Assembly: GCA_964432925.1 (NCBI GenBank)
Contig: CAYSPM010000018.1
Location: 1 to 25,404 of the forward strand
Direction: 5' to 3'
Length of the DNA stretch: 25,404 nucleotides
DNA from: CAYNTC01 sp964432925
Lineage (GTDB): Bacteria; Planctomycetota; Phycisphaerae; Sedimentisphaerales; Anaerobacaceae
Below the pieces are notes generated by a model. It was given only the letters and a program-made list of their open reading frames with translations, did no database searches and was not told the DNA's origin. Positions 16,594 to 24,278 of this stretch are shown here, one piece after another (the stretch's first letter is position 1; each line of letters begins with the position of its first letter). Both the position numbers and the translations under genes were made by a program.

Positions 16594-17155
16594 ACTCGTC
16601 TCCGATCAAAAAAATCTTTGGTTCCTTTAGAACGCTATTTACGAAATGGTGCTCAGATAAAGTCTTCTGCCTAAACTCATCAAGGGGATAGACAGTCGGA
16701 TTAATTTCACGGCCGAGCTTATGTTGGGCTTTGCTTATAGCATTAACGACCTCACCAAATTTGGTTGAACCTATCACCATCAAGTCCACATCACTTTGAC
16801 TTTTAATCGACCCTGTTGCCATGCTCCCGTAAATGAAAGCAATCTTGATCTTTTTTGATAATGGTTTGAAAGCATCTCGCAAAACATCTGCTAAACCCGC
16901 AGTTTTCCTTACAAGACCTTCTAATTCAGAAAAGACAGGGCATTTAGGATTGACCTGGTAATATTTTTGGCGTCCTTCGATTTGGCAGGTTAAAATCCCC
17001 ATTTTCTCCAACCTGGCAAGCTCTCTGCTGATATTTGTTGAGTCATCCTCTAACAAGCCTTTGAGTTGTCTGACAAAGTACCGCTCGTCAGGATGCAAAA
17101 AAAGCCAGCTAAGCACCTTCGCCCTCAACTTGGAGCCTAATAATTTAGCAAGCAT
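16547..17155 (-). CDS. Winged-helix plus MNT nucleotidyltransferase (antitoxin-like)
   Basis: 202 aa. GGAG lies 8 nt before the ATG. Residues ~8-70 form a winged helix (KVLSWLFLHPDERYFVRQLK, STNISRELARLEKMGIL, GRQKYYQVNP). Residues ~95-200 form a minimal nucleotidyltransferase: IAFIYGSMATGSIKSQSDVD fits GS-x10-D-x-D exactly (Gly110, Ser111, Asp122, Asp124), so the metal-binding residues are intact. In the MNT/HEPN systems studied, the MNT enzyme adenylylates the HEPN partner to neutralise it; a wHTH fusion points to self-regulation of the pair. Here the partner is truncated, so the pair may be inactive or reduced to a regulator. Confidence 0.85.
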   Translation of the reverse strand: MLAKLLGSKLRAKVLSWLFLHPDERYFVRQLKGLLEDDSTNISRELARLEKMGILTCQIEGRQKYYQVNPKCPVFSELEGLVRKTAGLADVLRDAFKPLSKKIKIAFIYGSMATGSIKSQSDVDLMVIGSTKFGEVVNAISKAQHKLGREINPTVYPLDEFRQKTLSEHHFVNSVLKEPKIFLIGDEYELAELAQRRLGHQT

Positions 17156-17168
17156 TGGAAATTCTCCA

Positions 17169-17205
17169 TGTAGTATTATTTACTACACTTGGAGTAAATT
17201 TTACT
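17169..17205. promoter_or_regulatory. Two palindromic operator-like sites upstream of the MNT gene
   Basis: TGTAGTATTATTTACTACA (17169-17187) has perfect 7-bp arms, and AGTAAATTTTACT (17193-17205) is a second perfect palindrome. Both contain AGTAAA/TTTACT half-sites. They lie 14-50 bp before the MNT start, the usual place for an autoregulated toxin-antitoxin promoter, and the wHTH domain of that protein is the obvious candidate binder. Confidence 0.55.
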
Positions 17206-17602
17206 GCAAAACTGCGGGCCGTCAAGACTCATTCTCTCAATATTTCTGCTTTTCTCAAGCATGTTTCGACAAAATCAATGCCTACTCATAGGGTGTAATG
17301 CTAAGCCATGTCACTTAGTAGGGCCAGTCTTCTTGTCAGAACAAGTAATCTATGCAGTGCGAAATTAGCTGGATGTGGAAGTGTTACCGTCAGTGCCTCA
17401 ACTTTCATCTTTATAGTGTCATGAGCGAGAAAATCCATAAATCTCAACGGCTGAGCATTAAGACCTAATTGCCGCAAGAGATAGGGTTTTTCAGACCCTC
17501 TGCCTTTTTCAAATAGGGGGTCTTATTCCACTTATTATGAAAGGCGTATTTGTAGTTAGGTGGATTAAAGTTGATCCTGTGCAACTCGCGACGTAGCACA
17601 AG
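17206..17602. other. Intergenic region, no gene seen
   Basis: No convincing ORF or RNA gene. A possible hairpin pairs AGACCCTC (17493-17500) with GGGGGTCT (17516-17523), 80 bp beyond the GH53 stop; no T-run follows on the minus strand, so termination is uncertain. Confidence 0.4.
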
Positions 17603-18664
17603 TTAGTGTCTTGTAAACTTGTCGAACACCGTGATAACTGGCAGGGCATTGCCGTCATTATCGAACATGCCTCTGCTTCGAAGACCACCCATGACAGCCG
17701 GCTCCCACCAAAAGATACCCTTACCTTTATTGTTGGGTGTGTTCAGGACGACGCGGTTGACTTCTTCGAGAAATTCTTTCTGACCTTCGGGTGTCTCTGG
17801 GAATGGGGCGAGTTTATTTCTGTATTCTGAGGGCCTCCAGTTATAGGCTACCTCCACGAGGATGATGTCTTTGTCGTATTCGTTAGCCATGAAGATCATA
17901 TTTTCGCGCAAATCCAGCAGTGAGCCGTGCCACCAAGGATAGTATGACTGCCCAATGACATCGTAATCGATATTATAAGAATGCCATTTGTCGAAGAACG
18001 CCTTTGTTTTGGCCTTATCGGCTCCACGGTCGATATGGATCCTGATCAGAGGGCGTTGGGCACTGCCTCGGCCAGCATCTACGCCGTTGATCCCGGCCTC
18101 CAGCAACTCTGCGAAGTTATCCCAATTGCCCGGGAGTTTGCCATCGGGCCAAAGCATACCGTTGATGACTTCATTGCCTACCTGAACCATATCCGGCAGC
18201 ACGTTGGCGTCACGGAAAGCAGCGATCGTGTCCCGCGTGTATTCCTACACCGCCTGCACCAGCTCCTCGTGCGACATGTCCTGCTAGGCCTCAGGTGTGT
18301 ACTGTTTGCCCGGATCGGCCCACGTATCGGAGTAATGGTAGTTCAGCAAAAACTTAAAGCCGAGCTTTTTTGCGTCTTGAGCAAGGGCGATGGTATACTT
18401 GAGATTATTCGGCAAGCGCGTGGGCGTATGGAACAATCGCAAGCGAATCCAGTTGTAGCCGTGATCCTTGAAAATATGCAGGCCAAGTTTGGGCTCGTTG
18501 TTGTCCTTAAAGATGGTTCTGTTGTCCTCAGCTTGCTTGAGGAAGGAAAGATCGGCACCGATGGCGTAATCGTGGGCATACACCAATCGTGGGATACACA
18601 GTTGCATCGCTAATAAAACAGTCGCTAACAGGCAAATCTTTTGATGCCCTTTCTTTATTTTCAT
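17603..18664 (-). pseudogene. GH53 endo-beta-1,4-galactanase broken by two amber codons
   Basis: GGAG lies 10 nt before the ATG at 18664, chosen because it opens a clean signal peptide (cleavage near LVYA/HD). A single frame of 353 codons runs to 17603. TAG at 18284-18286 (Trp expected, after YTPEA) and TAG at 18245-18247 (Tyr expected, before EYTRDTI) interrupt it 39 bases apart, with no frameshift. GH53 motifs are otherwise complete: IGADLSFLKQAED, GYNWIRLRLFH, LNYHYSDTWADPGKQ, QVGNEVINGMLWPDG with the acid/base Glu, SYYPWWHGSL, DIILVEVAYNW with the nucleophile Glu, and GIFWWEPAVMGG. The enzyme would cut beta-1,4-galactan of pectin rhamnogalacturonan I. The strong conservation around the stops suggests recent inactivation. 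The 210-codon frame antisense to it is a shadow. Confidence 0.85.
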
Positions 18665-19109
18665 GTCTTCACTACTCCTTTCACTATTCACTCGAACAGT
18701 AACAATAATATCGACCTCCTTATTCACCTGGGGCGAGTAGGTACTTGCTCCTTAAACAAGGGATTTGCGATACTCGCCGGTCAAAAGGTTGCTTGCCTAA
18801 GGCGGTTTTAATCGAGTCCAGGGCTTTACCCTGGCTGGCTTACCCTCGAACTTTTTAGACAGGATTGCCATTTGGCCTCCTATGAATACATAGTGCAACT
18901 TGTTTGTCTTGCAATTTTCGACCTGCAGGTTGCGCTCCTACGATCGGGGCGATCTATACGGTTGTACCGAAGCAAATGATTAATGCCGTAAGTTTGCCCG
19001 AATAAGTTACATTTCTTGCAGATATAGCTTCGTCTTCTTTCTCTGTATGAGTTGAAGGCTTCTCAAGCAATTGCTGCGAAAAAGGGACTCCTGTTGACCT
19101 TCTCATCGA
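18665..19109. other. Intergenic region, no gene seen
   Basis: 445 bp without a supportable ORF, RNA gene or clear repeat on either strand. It probably includes the GH53 promoter and decayed sequence continuing from the remnant at 19110-19315. Confidence 0.4.
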
Positions 19110-19315
19110 TTACTTGGTCATTCGCTCTACCCTAAAGCCATTCAGCCAAATGTCACCGGAGCTATCTCTGCCCTCTCGATATCTTTCAGTTCGAAAAAGA
19201 TATCCACTTTACCATTCGGCGTCTTCACCTCCACTGCGTTAACCGCACGAGTCCAGCAAGCTATGATTACCGAACAACATAGCCAGGCTGCTTTCTGGAT
19301 TCTCACTATTCTCAT
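19110..19315 (-). pseudogene. Remnant of a secreted protein (internal deletion)
   Basis: The ATG at 19315 opens MRIVRIQKAAWLCCSVIIAC, a convincing signal peptide ending near AVNA, followed by VEVKTPNGKVDIFFELKD. This resembles the first strand of GH97-type enzymes, but that is tentative. The frame stops at 19142. In another frame from about 19185, EGRDSSGDIWLNGFRVERMT ends with TAA at 19110-19112 and looks like a natural C-terminus. The simplest reading is a gene whose middle has been deleted, leaving both ends. It lies 61 bp after GH95 on the same strand. Confidence 0.4.
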
Positions 19316-19376
19316 TTGCAATTGTCTCCAATGCTGTTCAATGGTTGACTTGGTCTGCGAGTCAAGCTGGCAGGGC

Positions 19377-21683
19377 TTAACGTATGCGTAACTGACCATC
19401 CAACAGATAACGCTCATCGGGTGACGTCGGGAAACTCACGACTTTCCCGCCATACCGCACCTTGCACACCGTGCCGGCGATACTGCGGACAACAGCTCCG
19501 GTTAATCTACCGCCTTTCCACGCCAGGTCCACTTCGAACCCGCCACGGGCGCGCAGGCCTTTTATCGAGCCGTTTGGCCAAGCTTTCGGCAGCGCAGGCA
19601 GCAACTCAACCACCCCACTGTAACTGGCCAGCAGCATTTCCGCGATACCCGAGGTACCACCGAAGTTGCCGTCGATCTGAAAAGGTGGGTGCGCGTCAAA
19701 CATATTCGGGTAGGTGCGATCGGGACGCAACAACATTGTAAGAATCTTGTAAGCGTGCTCAGCGTCTTGCAATCGTGCCCAGAGATTCAGACGCCAGCCA
19801 ATGCCCCAGCCCGTGGCTTCGTCGCCGCGAATCTCCAGGGATTTGCGCACCGCTGCGGCAAGCTCCGGTGTGTCATGCACATTGATCTGGTCACTTGGAT
19901 ACAGGGCATACAAATGTGACACATGGCGGTGATGAAGATCCGGTGCTTCCATGTCCCAGTCTTGGAGCCACTCCTGAAGCTGGCCAGCTTTACCGATTTG
20001 ATTCGGCGCGAGCCGGGCGCGCGTGGCGGTGAGCTGTTCACGAAAGTCATTGTCAACTCCAAGGATTTCCGCAGCGCGGATGCAATTGGTGAACAAATCT
20101 CGAAGTATCTGCATGTCCATCGTCGGCCCCGCGCAAACGCTGACCTTGTTTGGATGCCGGTTCTCCGGCGACAATGAAGGACAGGTAACAAGCCACTTGT
20201 GCTCTGGCTCTTCAACAAGGGTATCGAGGAAAAACTGAGCCGCGCCTTTCATGGCTGGGTAGACCTTTGCCAAAAACTCCTTATCACCACTGTACTCGTA
20301 GTGATCCCAAAGATGAAGGCACAGCCACGCTCCACCAGTTGGCCAGAAACCATAATAAGCTCCGTCGATCGGCGCAGACGCTCGCCAGATATCGGTGTTG
20401 TGATGGCAAACCCAGCCGCGAGCACCCCAATTTACCTTGGCTGTGCGAGCGCCGGTTTCGACAAGATCCATCACCATCGCGATAAGCGGTTCAACACACT
20501 CGGCGAGGTTGGTCGGCTCCGCGGGCCAGTAGTTCATCTCAGCATTGATGTTGATAGTGTACTTACTCTCCCAAGGCGGATTCATGCTTTCGTTCCAGAT
20601 GCCCTGCAGATTCGCTGGCTGGCAACCGGGCCGCGAACTTGAAATGAGCAGATAGCGACCAAACTGGAAGTAAAGTGCAGCAAGCTGCGGGTCGATGGTT
20701 TTGTCCGGATTTTTAATGCGCTCGTCGGTAGGAAGCTTTGCCATGTCGGTGGTGCCAAGGTCAAGCTCAACTCGGTGGAACAACCGTTGATGCTCGGTAA
20801 TGTGGTCCTTGCGTAGAGCCTCAAAGGACTTCTTACTCGCCACAGAAATATGGTTTTTCACCAACGCCTCCGGGGCACCGCTGACGTCCTTGAAACTCTT
20901 ATAGCCTGTGGCCACGGCGATAAGCAACGTCGCAGAGTCCGCATCGCTAACCGACAGTTTGTTTTCCTCCACAATTGTCTTGTCGACAGAGGCCAGCACA
21001 CGTACCCGAGCCTGAAATGTCAAAGCTCCCTTGATGCCTTGCGCCGAGCCGTTGACGCCACGCATTACCAGTATGTCCGACCCTTCGACTTCGATACTTG
21101 CCTTCTGTGGGGTTCTCATGCTGGCTGTGAATGAGATTTGCCCCGGCTTGTCAGCAGTGAGGCGGACAACGATGACCTGGTCCACTGGGCTGGAGAAGAT
21201 TTCGCGATTGAACTTTACACCATCAACGGTGTAGGTAACGCTGGCGATGGCATTGTCGAGATTGAGATCCCGATGGTAATCCGTGATGCTTTCAACATCC
21301 GGAAACGTTAGAATCAAATCACCAACTGGCTGATATGGCATTTGTCTCCTCGGGTTTGCCAACATTCTCCGGTCGATCAGATTGTGTGCTTCTTGATATT
21401 TGCCTTCAAAGATTAGTCGGCGAGCTTCCGGCAGTAACTTAAGCGCATTGGGATTGCTCGGGTCATACGGCCCGCCGGCCCATAGCGTGTCCTCATTGAG
21501 CTGGATACGCTCATTGCCGACGCCGCCAAAGACCATCGCACCGAGGCGGCCATTGCCAATGGCTAGCGCTTCATTCCAATTCTTGGCTGGATGTTGATAC
21601 CAAAGTACCAAATCATTGGCCGAAGCTATTGCACCCAACAATAATACTGCGACCAAGTTAAAATATAGCGTTTTCAACTTCAT
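19377..21683 (-). CDS. Secreted GH95 alpha-L-fucosidase (or alpha-L-galactosidase)
   Basis: 768 aa. AAAGGA lies 7 nt before the ATG; signal peptide residues 1-22. N-terminal beta domain with LWYQHPAKNWNEALAIGNGR, LGAMVFGG and QLNEDTLWAGGPYDP, the classic GH95 opening. The (alpha/alpha)6 catalytic domain has LQGIWNESMNPPWESKYTIN and INAEMNYWPAEPTNL, GYWGW-like tryptophan stretches, CPSLSPENRHPN (the acid Glu) and FQIDGNFGGTSGIAEMLLAS with Asp671 corresponding to the Asp/Asn catalytic network of Bifidobacterium AfcA. A C-terminal beta domain ends the protein. GH95 inverting enzymes remove alpha-1,2-fucose, as found on fucosylated xyloglucan. GH28 ends 41 bp upstream, so these two are probably one operon. 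Confidence 0.92.
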   Translation of the reverse strand: MKLKTLYFNLVAVLLLGAIASANDLVLWYQHPAKNWNEALAIGNGRLGAMVFGGVGNERIQLNEDTLWAGGPYDPSNPNALKLLPEARRLIFEGKYQEAHNLIDRRMLANPRRQMPYQPVGDLILTFPDVESITDYHRDLNLDNAIASVTYTVDGVKFNREIFSSPVDQVIVVRLTADKPGQISFTASMRTPQKASIEVEGSDILVMRGVNGSAQGIKGALTFQARVRVLASVDKTIVEENKLSVSDADSATLLIAVATGYKSFKDVSGAPEALVKNHISVASKKSFEALRKDHITEHQRLFHRVELDLGTTDMAKLPTDERIKNPDKTIDPQLAALYFQFGRYLLISSSRPGCQPANLQGIWNESMNPPWESKYTININAEMNYWPAEPTNLAECVEPLIAMVMDLVETGARTAKVNWGARGWVCHHNTDIWRASAPIDGAYYGFWPTGGAWLCLHLWDHYEYSGDKEFLAKVYPAMKGAAQFFLDTLVEEPEHKWLVTCPSLSPENRHPNKVSVCAGPTMDMQILRDLFTNCIRAAEILGVDNDFREQLTATRARLAPNQIGKAGQLQEWLQDWDMEAPDLHHRHVSHLYALYPSDQINVHDTPELAAAVRKSLEIRGDEATGWGIGWRLNLWARLQDAEHAYKILTMLLRPDRTYPNMFDAHPPFQIDGNFGGTSGIAEMLLASYSGVVELLPALPKAWPNGSIKGLRARGGFEVDLAWKGGRLTGAVVRSIAGTVCKVRYGGKVVSFPTSPDERYLLDGQLRIR

Positions 21684-21724
21684 TAATGGTTCCTTTAATT
21701 AAAAAGATGCATTCCATAGGTTTA

Positions 21725-23149
21725 TTAAAGGTTCATGTCGGTGCAGTTTGGGACATTTAGTTCCCTGTTATCTGTGGCCTTGATTGAAACATTTTCGAAT
21801 TTCCAACCTTGCGCGTAAGAAATCCTGCCTGTGGTGTTGGCTTTGATTACGACATCACGAAGGATAAAATCCTTCACAATAGATTCTTTCACTCCGGAAA
21901 CCGATATCGCTCTTTTTGCACCGCGAACCTTAATTCGTGACAGATGCACATTCTTGATTTCAGGGATTCCTCGTTCAGAAGGTTCGACTTTCTGGAGCAT
22001 GGTCTTCCAGTGCGGCGGAATAATGTCAGAGTCATATCCTTCCGGCAAGCTGGAATAACTGTAGCTCGGATTCCAGTTCAAAGATACCTCAAGTGCGGTG
22101 CCGACATCATTCATATCGATATTTTGTATATGAATATCCTCAACGGTTCCGCCTCTTGTTCTGGCAGATTTAAATCGAATCCCGACGCCGGTGCCCTTTG
22201 CTTTAAGATTATAAGCTAATACGTGCCTGATGGAACCGGATGTTTCGCTGCCGAATGTGATAAGGCCGCCCCCGGCACGGGATATGCAGTTGCGAATCAC
22301 CACGTATTCGGTCGGGCGATTTACTCTGAGGCCATCCGCATCCCGGCCAGCCTTGAAGCAGAAATTGTCGTCGTTGCAATCGATGTCACAATTCTCCACG
22401 AGAATAAACGTCGAAGAGTCGATGTCGACTCCGTCGGTACTCGGGCCGCTGCCACCGATATTATCGCGAATCACGATACCATCGACGGTTACGTATTTTG
22501 AATATAGGATGTGCACGGTCCAAAAACCGGCCTGTTTTAGTGTTATGTCTTTTAATGTGACGTTTGTAGAATTTGAAATCAGGAGCGTGCGAGGCCGCTT
22601 GCAGTCGTAGTCCACCACCCAGCGGAGCCCTTTTGGTTCATACTCATTTCTACGCATAGTCCAGTATTTGTCCCAGAATGGTTTTCCCTGGGCGTGAATG
22701 GTGCCTTTGCCGGTGATCGCTACATTATCCTGGTCAATAACGTTTATAAGGGCGGCTGGCCATCTCATCTCGATGCCCGCCACGCGCGTATGAATTTCGG
22801 GATAATCCAAAATATTCTGACTGCCAAGGATTGTAACATCTTTATCGATGCGAAAATTCACGCCTTTTTTAATGAAGACCGAGCCGGTCAGATAAGCACC
22901 GGGATTAAATGTTACAACACCACCTCCTTTAGCAGCACAGGCATCAATAGCAGCCTTGATCGCTCTGGTACTTAGCGTTTTGCCATCGTTTACAGCACCG
23001 TAATCAGCCACGTTAAAGACATCTTCTCTTTCGGGCATTTTTTGAGCGCCTACCTTGTTGATCCATTGAAGGTTCGGCAATTCCTTATTTAGAGGTTTCG
23101 CTTCAAGAGTGTTAAAGCTCAGTATCAGAGCCAATAGAACCAATAGCAT
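21725..23149 (-). CDS. Secreted GH28 polygalacturonase-type pectin hydrolase
   Basis: 474 aa. GAGG lies upstream of the ATG; signal peptide residues 1-17 (NTLEA/KP). Parallel beta-helix with the GH28 opening FNVADYGAVNDGKT, AAIDACAAKGGGVV and GAYLTGSVFIK. Catalytic motifs: GPSTDGVDIDSS (Asp239), CDIDCNDDNFCFKAG (Asp260, Asp261), GSETSGSIRHV in place of the G-H-G loop, and IRFKSA (Arg325, Lys327). It hydrolyses galacturonan; the GSE form of the third motif is commoner in exo-acting and rhamnogalacturonan-type bacterial enzymes, so an endo-polygalacturonase should not be assumed. It follows rsmI by only 38 bp on the same strand and may share its transcript, with GH95 41 bp downstream. Confidence 0.9.
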   Translation of the reverse strand: MLLVLLALILSFNTLEAKPLNKELPNLQWINKVGAQKMPEREDVFNVADYGAVNDGKTLSTRAIKAAIDACAAKGGGVVTFNPGAYLTGSVFIKKGVNFRIDKDVTILGSQNILDYPEIHTRVAGIEMRWPAALINVIDQDNVAITGKGTIHAQGKPFWDKYWTMRRNEYEPKGLRWVVDYDCKRPRTLLISNSTNVTLKDITLKQAGFWTVHILYSKYVTVDGIVIRDNIGGSGPSTDGVDIDSSTFILVENCDIDCNDDNFCFKAGRDADGLRVNRPTEYVVIRNCISRAGGGLITFGSETSGSIRHVLAYNLKAKGTGVGIRFKSARTRGGTVEDIHIQNIDMNDVGTALEVSLNWNPSYSYSSLPEGYDSDIIPPHWKTMLQKVEPSERGIPEIKNVHLSRIKVRGAKRAISVSGVKESIVKDFILRDVVIKANTTGRISYAQGWKFENVSIKATDNRELNVPNCTDMNL

Positions 23150-23187
23150 AATTAAACACCTCGCTTTTGTTGTTCTATAGGGCGCGA

Positions 23188-23862
23188 CTATGTGGCGCCT
23201 TCGATGACGATAACGTATTCGCCCTTTGGCTTTTCTTCGAGGTCGTCGAGCAGTTCGGAGATCCGGCCACGCTGGACCGACTCGAACATCTTTGTTAGCT
23301 CCTTAGCCAGGGCGGCAAAACGATTGCCAAAAACCTCCAACGCATCTTCTAAGAACCTGCGCAAACGATGAGGACTCTCATAATAGATCAATGTATGCGG
23401 CGAGTCCTTGTCCAGCTCAAGAAAGCGTCGGCGCTTGCCGGATGTCCGCGGCGCAAATCCACGAAAAGTAAAGCTGTGACTGGGCATACCTGATAATACC
23501 AGAGCCATCACAAAGGCGGTCGGCCCAGGAATCATCGTGACATCGATTTCTGCCTTTACCGCTTCCCAAAGGAGTGTAAAACCCGGATCGGATATGCCGG
23601 GCGTGCCAGCGTTGGTGACAAGCGCGACGGACTTGCCGGACCGAAGCAGACGCACAATTTTTTTGCCTGCCTGGCGCTCGTTATGCTCGTGAAAAGAAAT
23701 TTGAGGCTTTTTAATGTCGTAGTGCTTTAGTAACCGGCCGGTCTTTCGCGTATCCTCGCTGGCGATGTAGTCAACCTGACGCAGAACCTCCAGTGCACGC
23801 AGCGTGATATCAGATAGATTGCCGATAGGTGTGGCAACAAGATAAAGTTTGTTATTATCCAT
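23188..23862 (-). CDS. rsmI: 16S rRNA (cytidine1402-2'-O)-methyltransferase RsmI
   Basis: 224 aa. Tetrapyrrole-methylase fold with LYLVATPIGNLSDITLRA (6-23), YIASEDTRKTGRLL (33-45), FHEHNE, the SAM loop VTNAGTPGISDPG (82-94), IPGPTAFVMALVLSGMP (111-127) and RGFAPR. The protein ends at GEYVIVIEG, lacking the extra C-terminal domain of the ~286-residue E. coli enzyme, which is common in other phyla. The usual Asp of VSDAGTP is Asn84 here. No strong Shine-Dalgarno precedes the ATG at 23862. RsmI 2'-O-methylates C1402 in the ribosomal P site. It lies downstream of rpmH on the same strand. Confidence 0.95.
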   Translation of the reverse strand: MDNNKLYLVATPIGNLSDITLRALEVLRQVDYIASEDTRKTGRLLKHYDIKKPQISFHEHNERQAGKKIVRLLRSGKSVALVTNAGTPGISDPGFTLLWEAVKAEIDVTMIPGPTAFVMALVLSGMPSHSFTFRGFAPRTSGKRRRFLELDKDSPHTLIYYESPHRLRRFLEDALEVFGNRFAALAKELTKMFESVQRGRISELLDDLEEKPKGEYVIVIEGAT

Positions 23863-23984
23863 AAGGTCAAGGTCTCAGGCCGATTCAAATTCTTCTGCCG
23901 GATTCTTTGCAGGTGCACAAAATGACGGTAACAAAGCCGGCTTTAATTACAGGCTAAGTATCTGCTCCGGATACGCATACGTAG

Positions 23985-24107
23985 TTAGCCTTTATTTTTT
24001 CGACGCCTTCGCCTGGCAATTATTTTGCGACCATTTTTCGTCCGCATACGAAAGCGAAAACCACACTTACGACGATTCTTGATTTTGCTGTTTCGAGGAT
24101 TCTCCAT
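23985..24107 (-). CDS. rpmH: 50S ribosomal protein L34
   Basis: 40 aa; easily missed because of its length. The sequence opens MENPRNSKIKNRRKCGFRFR and continues MRTKNGRKIIARRRRRKNKG, matching L34 in the core KR-GFR-RM-TKNGRK-I-RRR. About a third of residues are Arg. The start at 24107 is the only in-frame ATG; an upstream ATG at 24118 is out of frame. A sigma-70-like promoter lies ~65 bp upstream. Unusually, no rnpA, yidD, yidC or dnaA adjoins it; rsmI follows 122 bp downstream on the same strand. Confidence 0.93.
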   Translation of the reverse strand: MENPRNSKIKNRRKCGFRFRMRTKNGRKIIARRRRRKNKG

Positions 24108-24171
24108 ACTCTGCTCATCGAAGAAAACAAACCACTACTTTGCTCGATTTAATTTACTACCGCGATGGTAA

Positions 24172-24200
24172 ATCATAATGCGGTTTGTATACCGATTCAA
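24172..24200 (-). promoter_or_regulatory. Sigma-70-like promoter of rpmH
   Basis: On the minus strand TTGAAT (24195-24200) and TATGAT (24172-24177) are 17 bases apart. Transcription would start near 24165 and give a ~58-nt leader for rpmH. A weak hairpin just upstream (CCCC at 24208-24211 with GGGG within 24222-24227) may end the rsmE transcript. Confidence 0.6.
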
Positions 24201-24278
24201 GGGATAACCCCTCAATAAATTGGGGGGCTAAACATAATATATCGTCTTGCTACAGATGGATAAACTGACAAAGCGTAT

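Noticed and set aside
17981..18613. 210-codon plus-strand ORF
   Set aside because: It is antisense to the GH53 frame, which has all family motifs; the long open frame mirrors that gene's codon pattern.
4727..18664. Amber codon reassignment as explanation for in-frame TAGs
   Set aside because: bglX and the KGG gene appear to end normally at TAG, and the expected residues at the internal TAGs differ (Trp, Tyr), so one reassigned amino acid does not fit.
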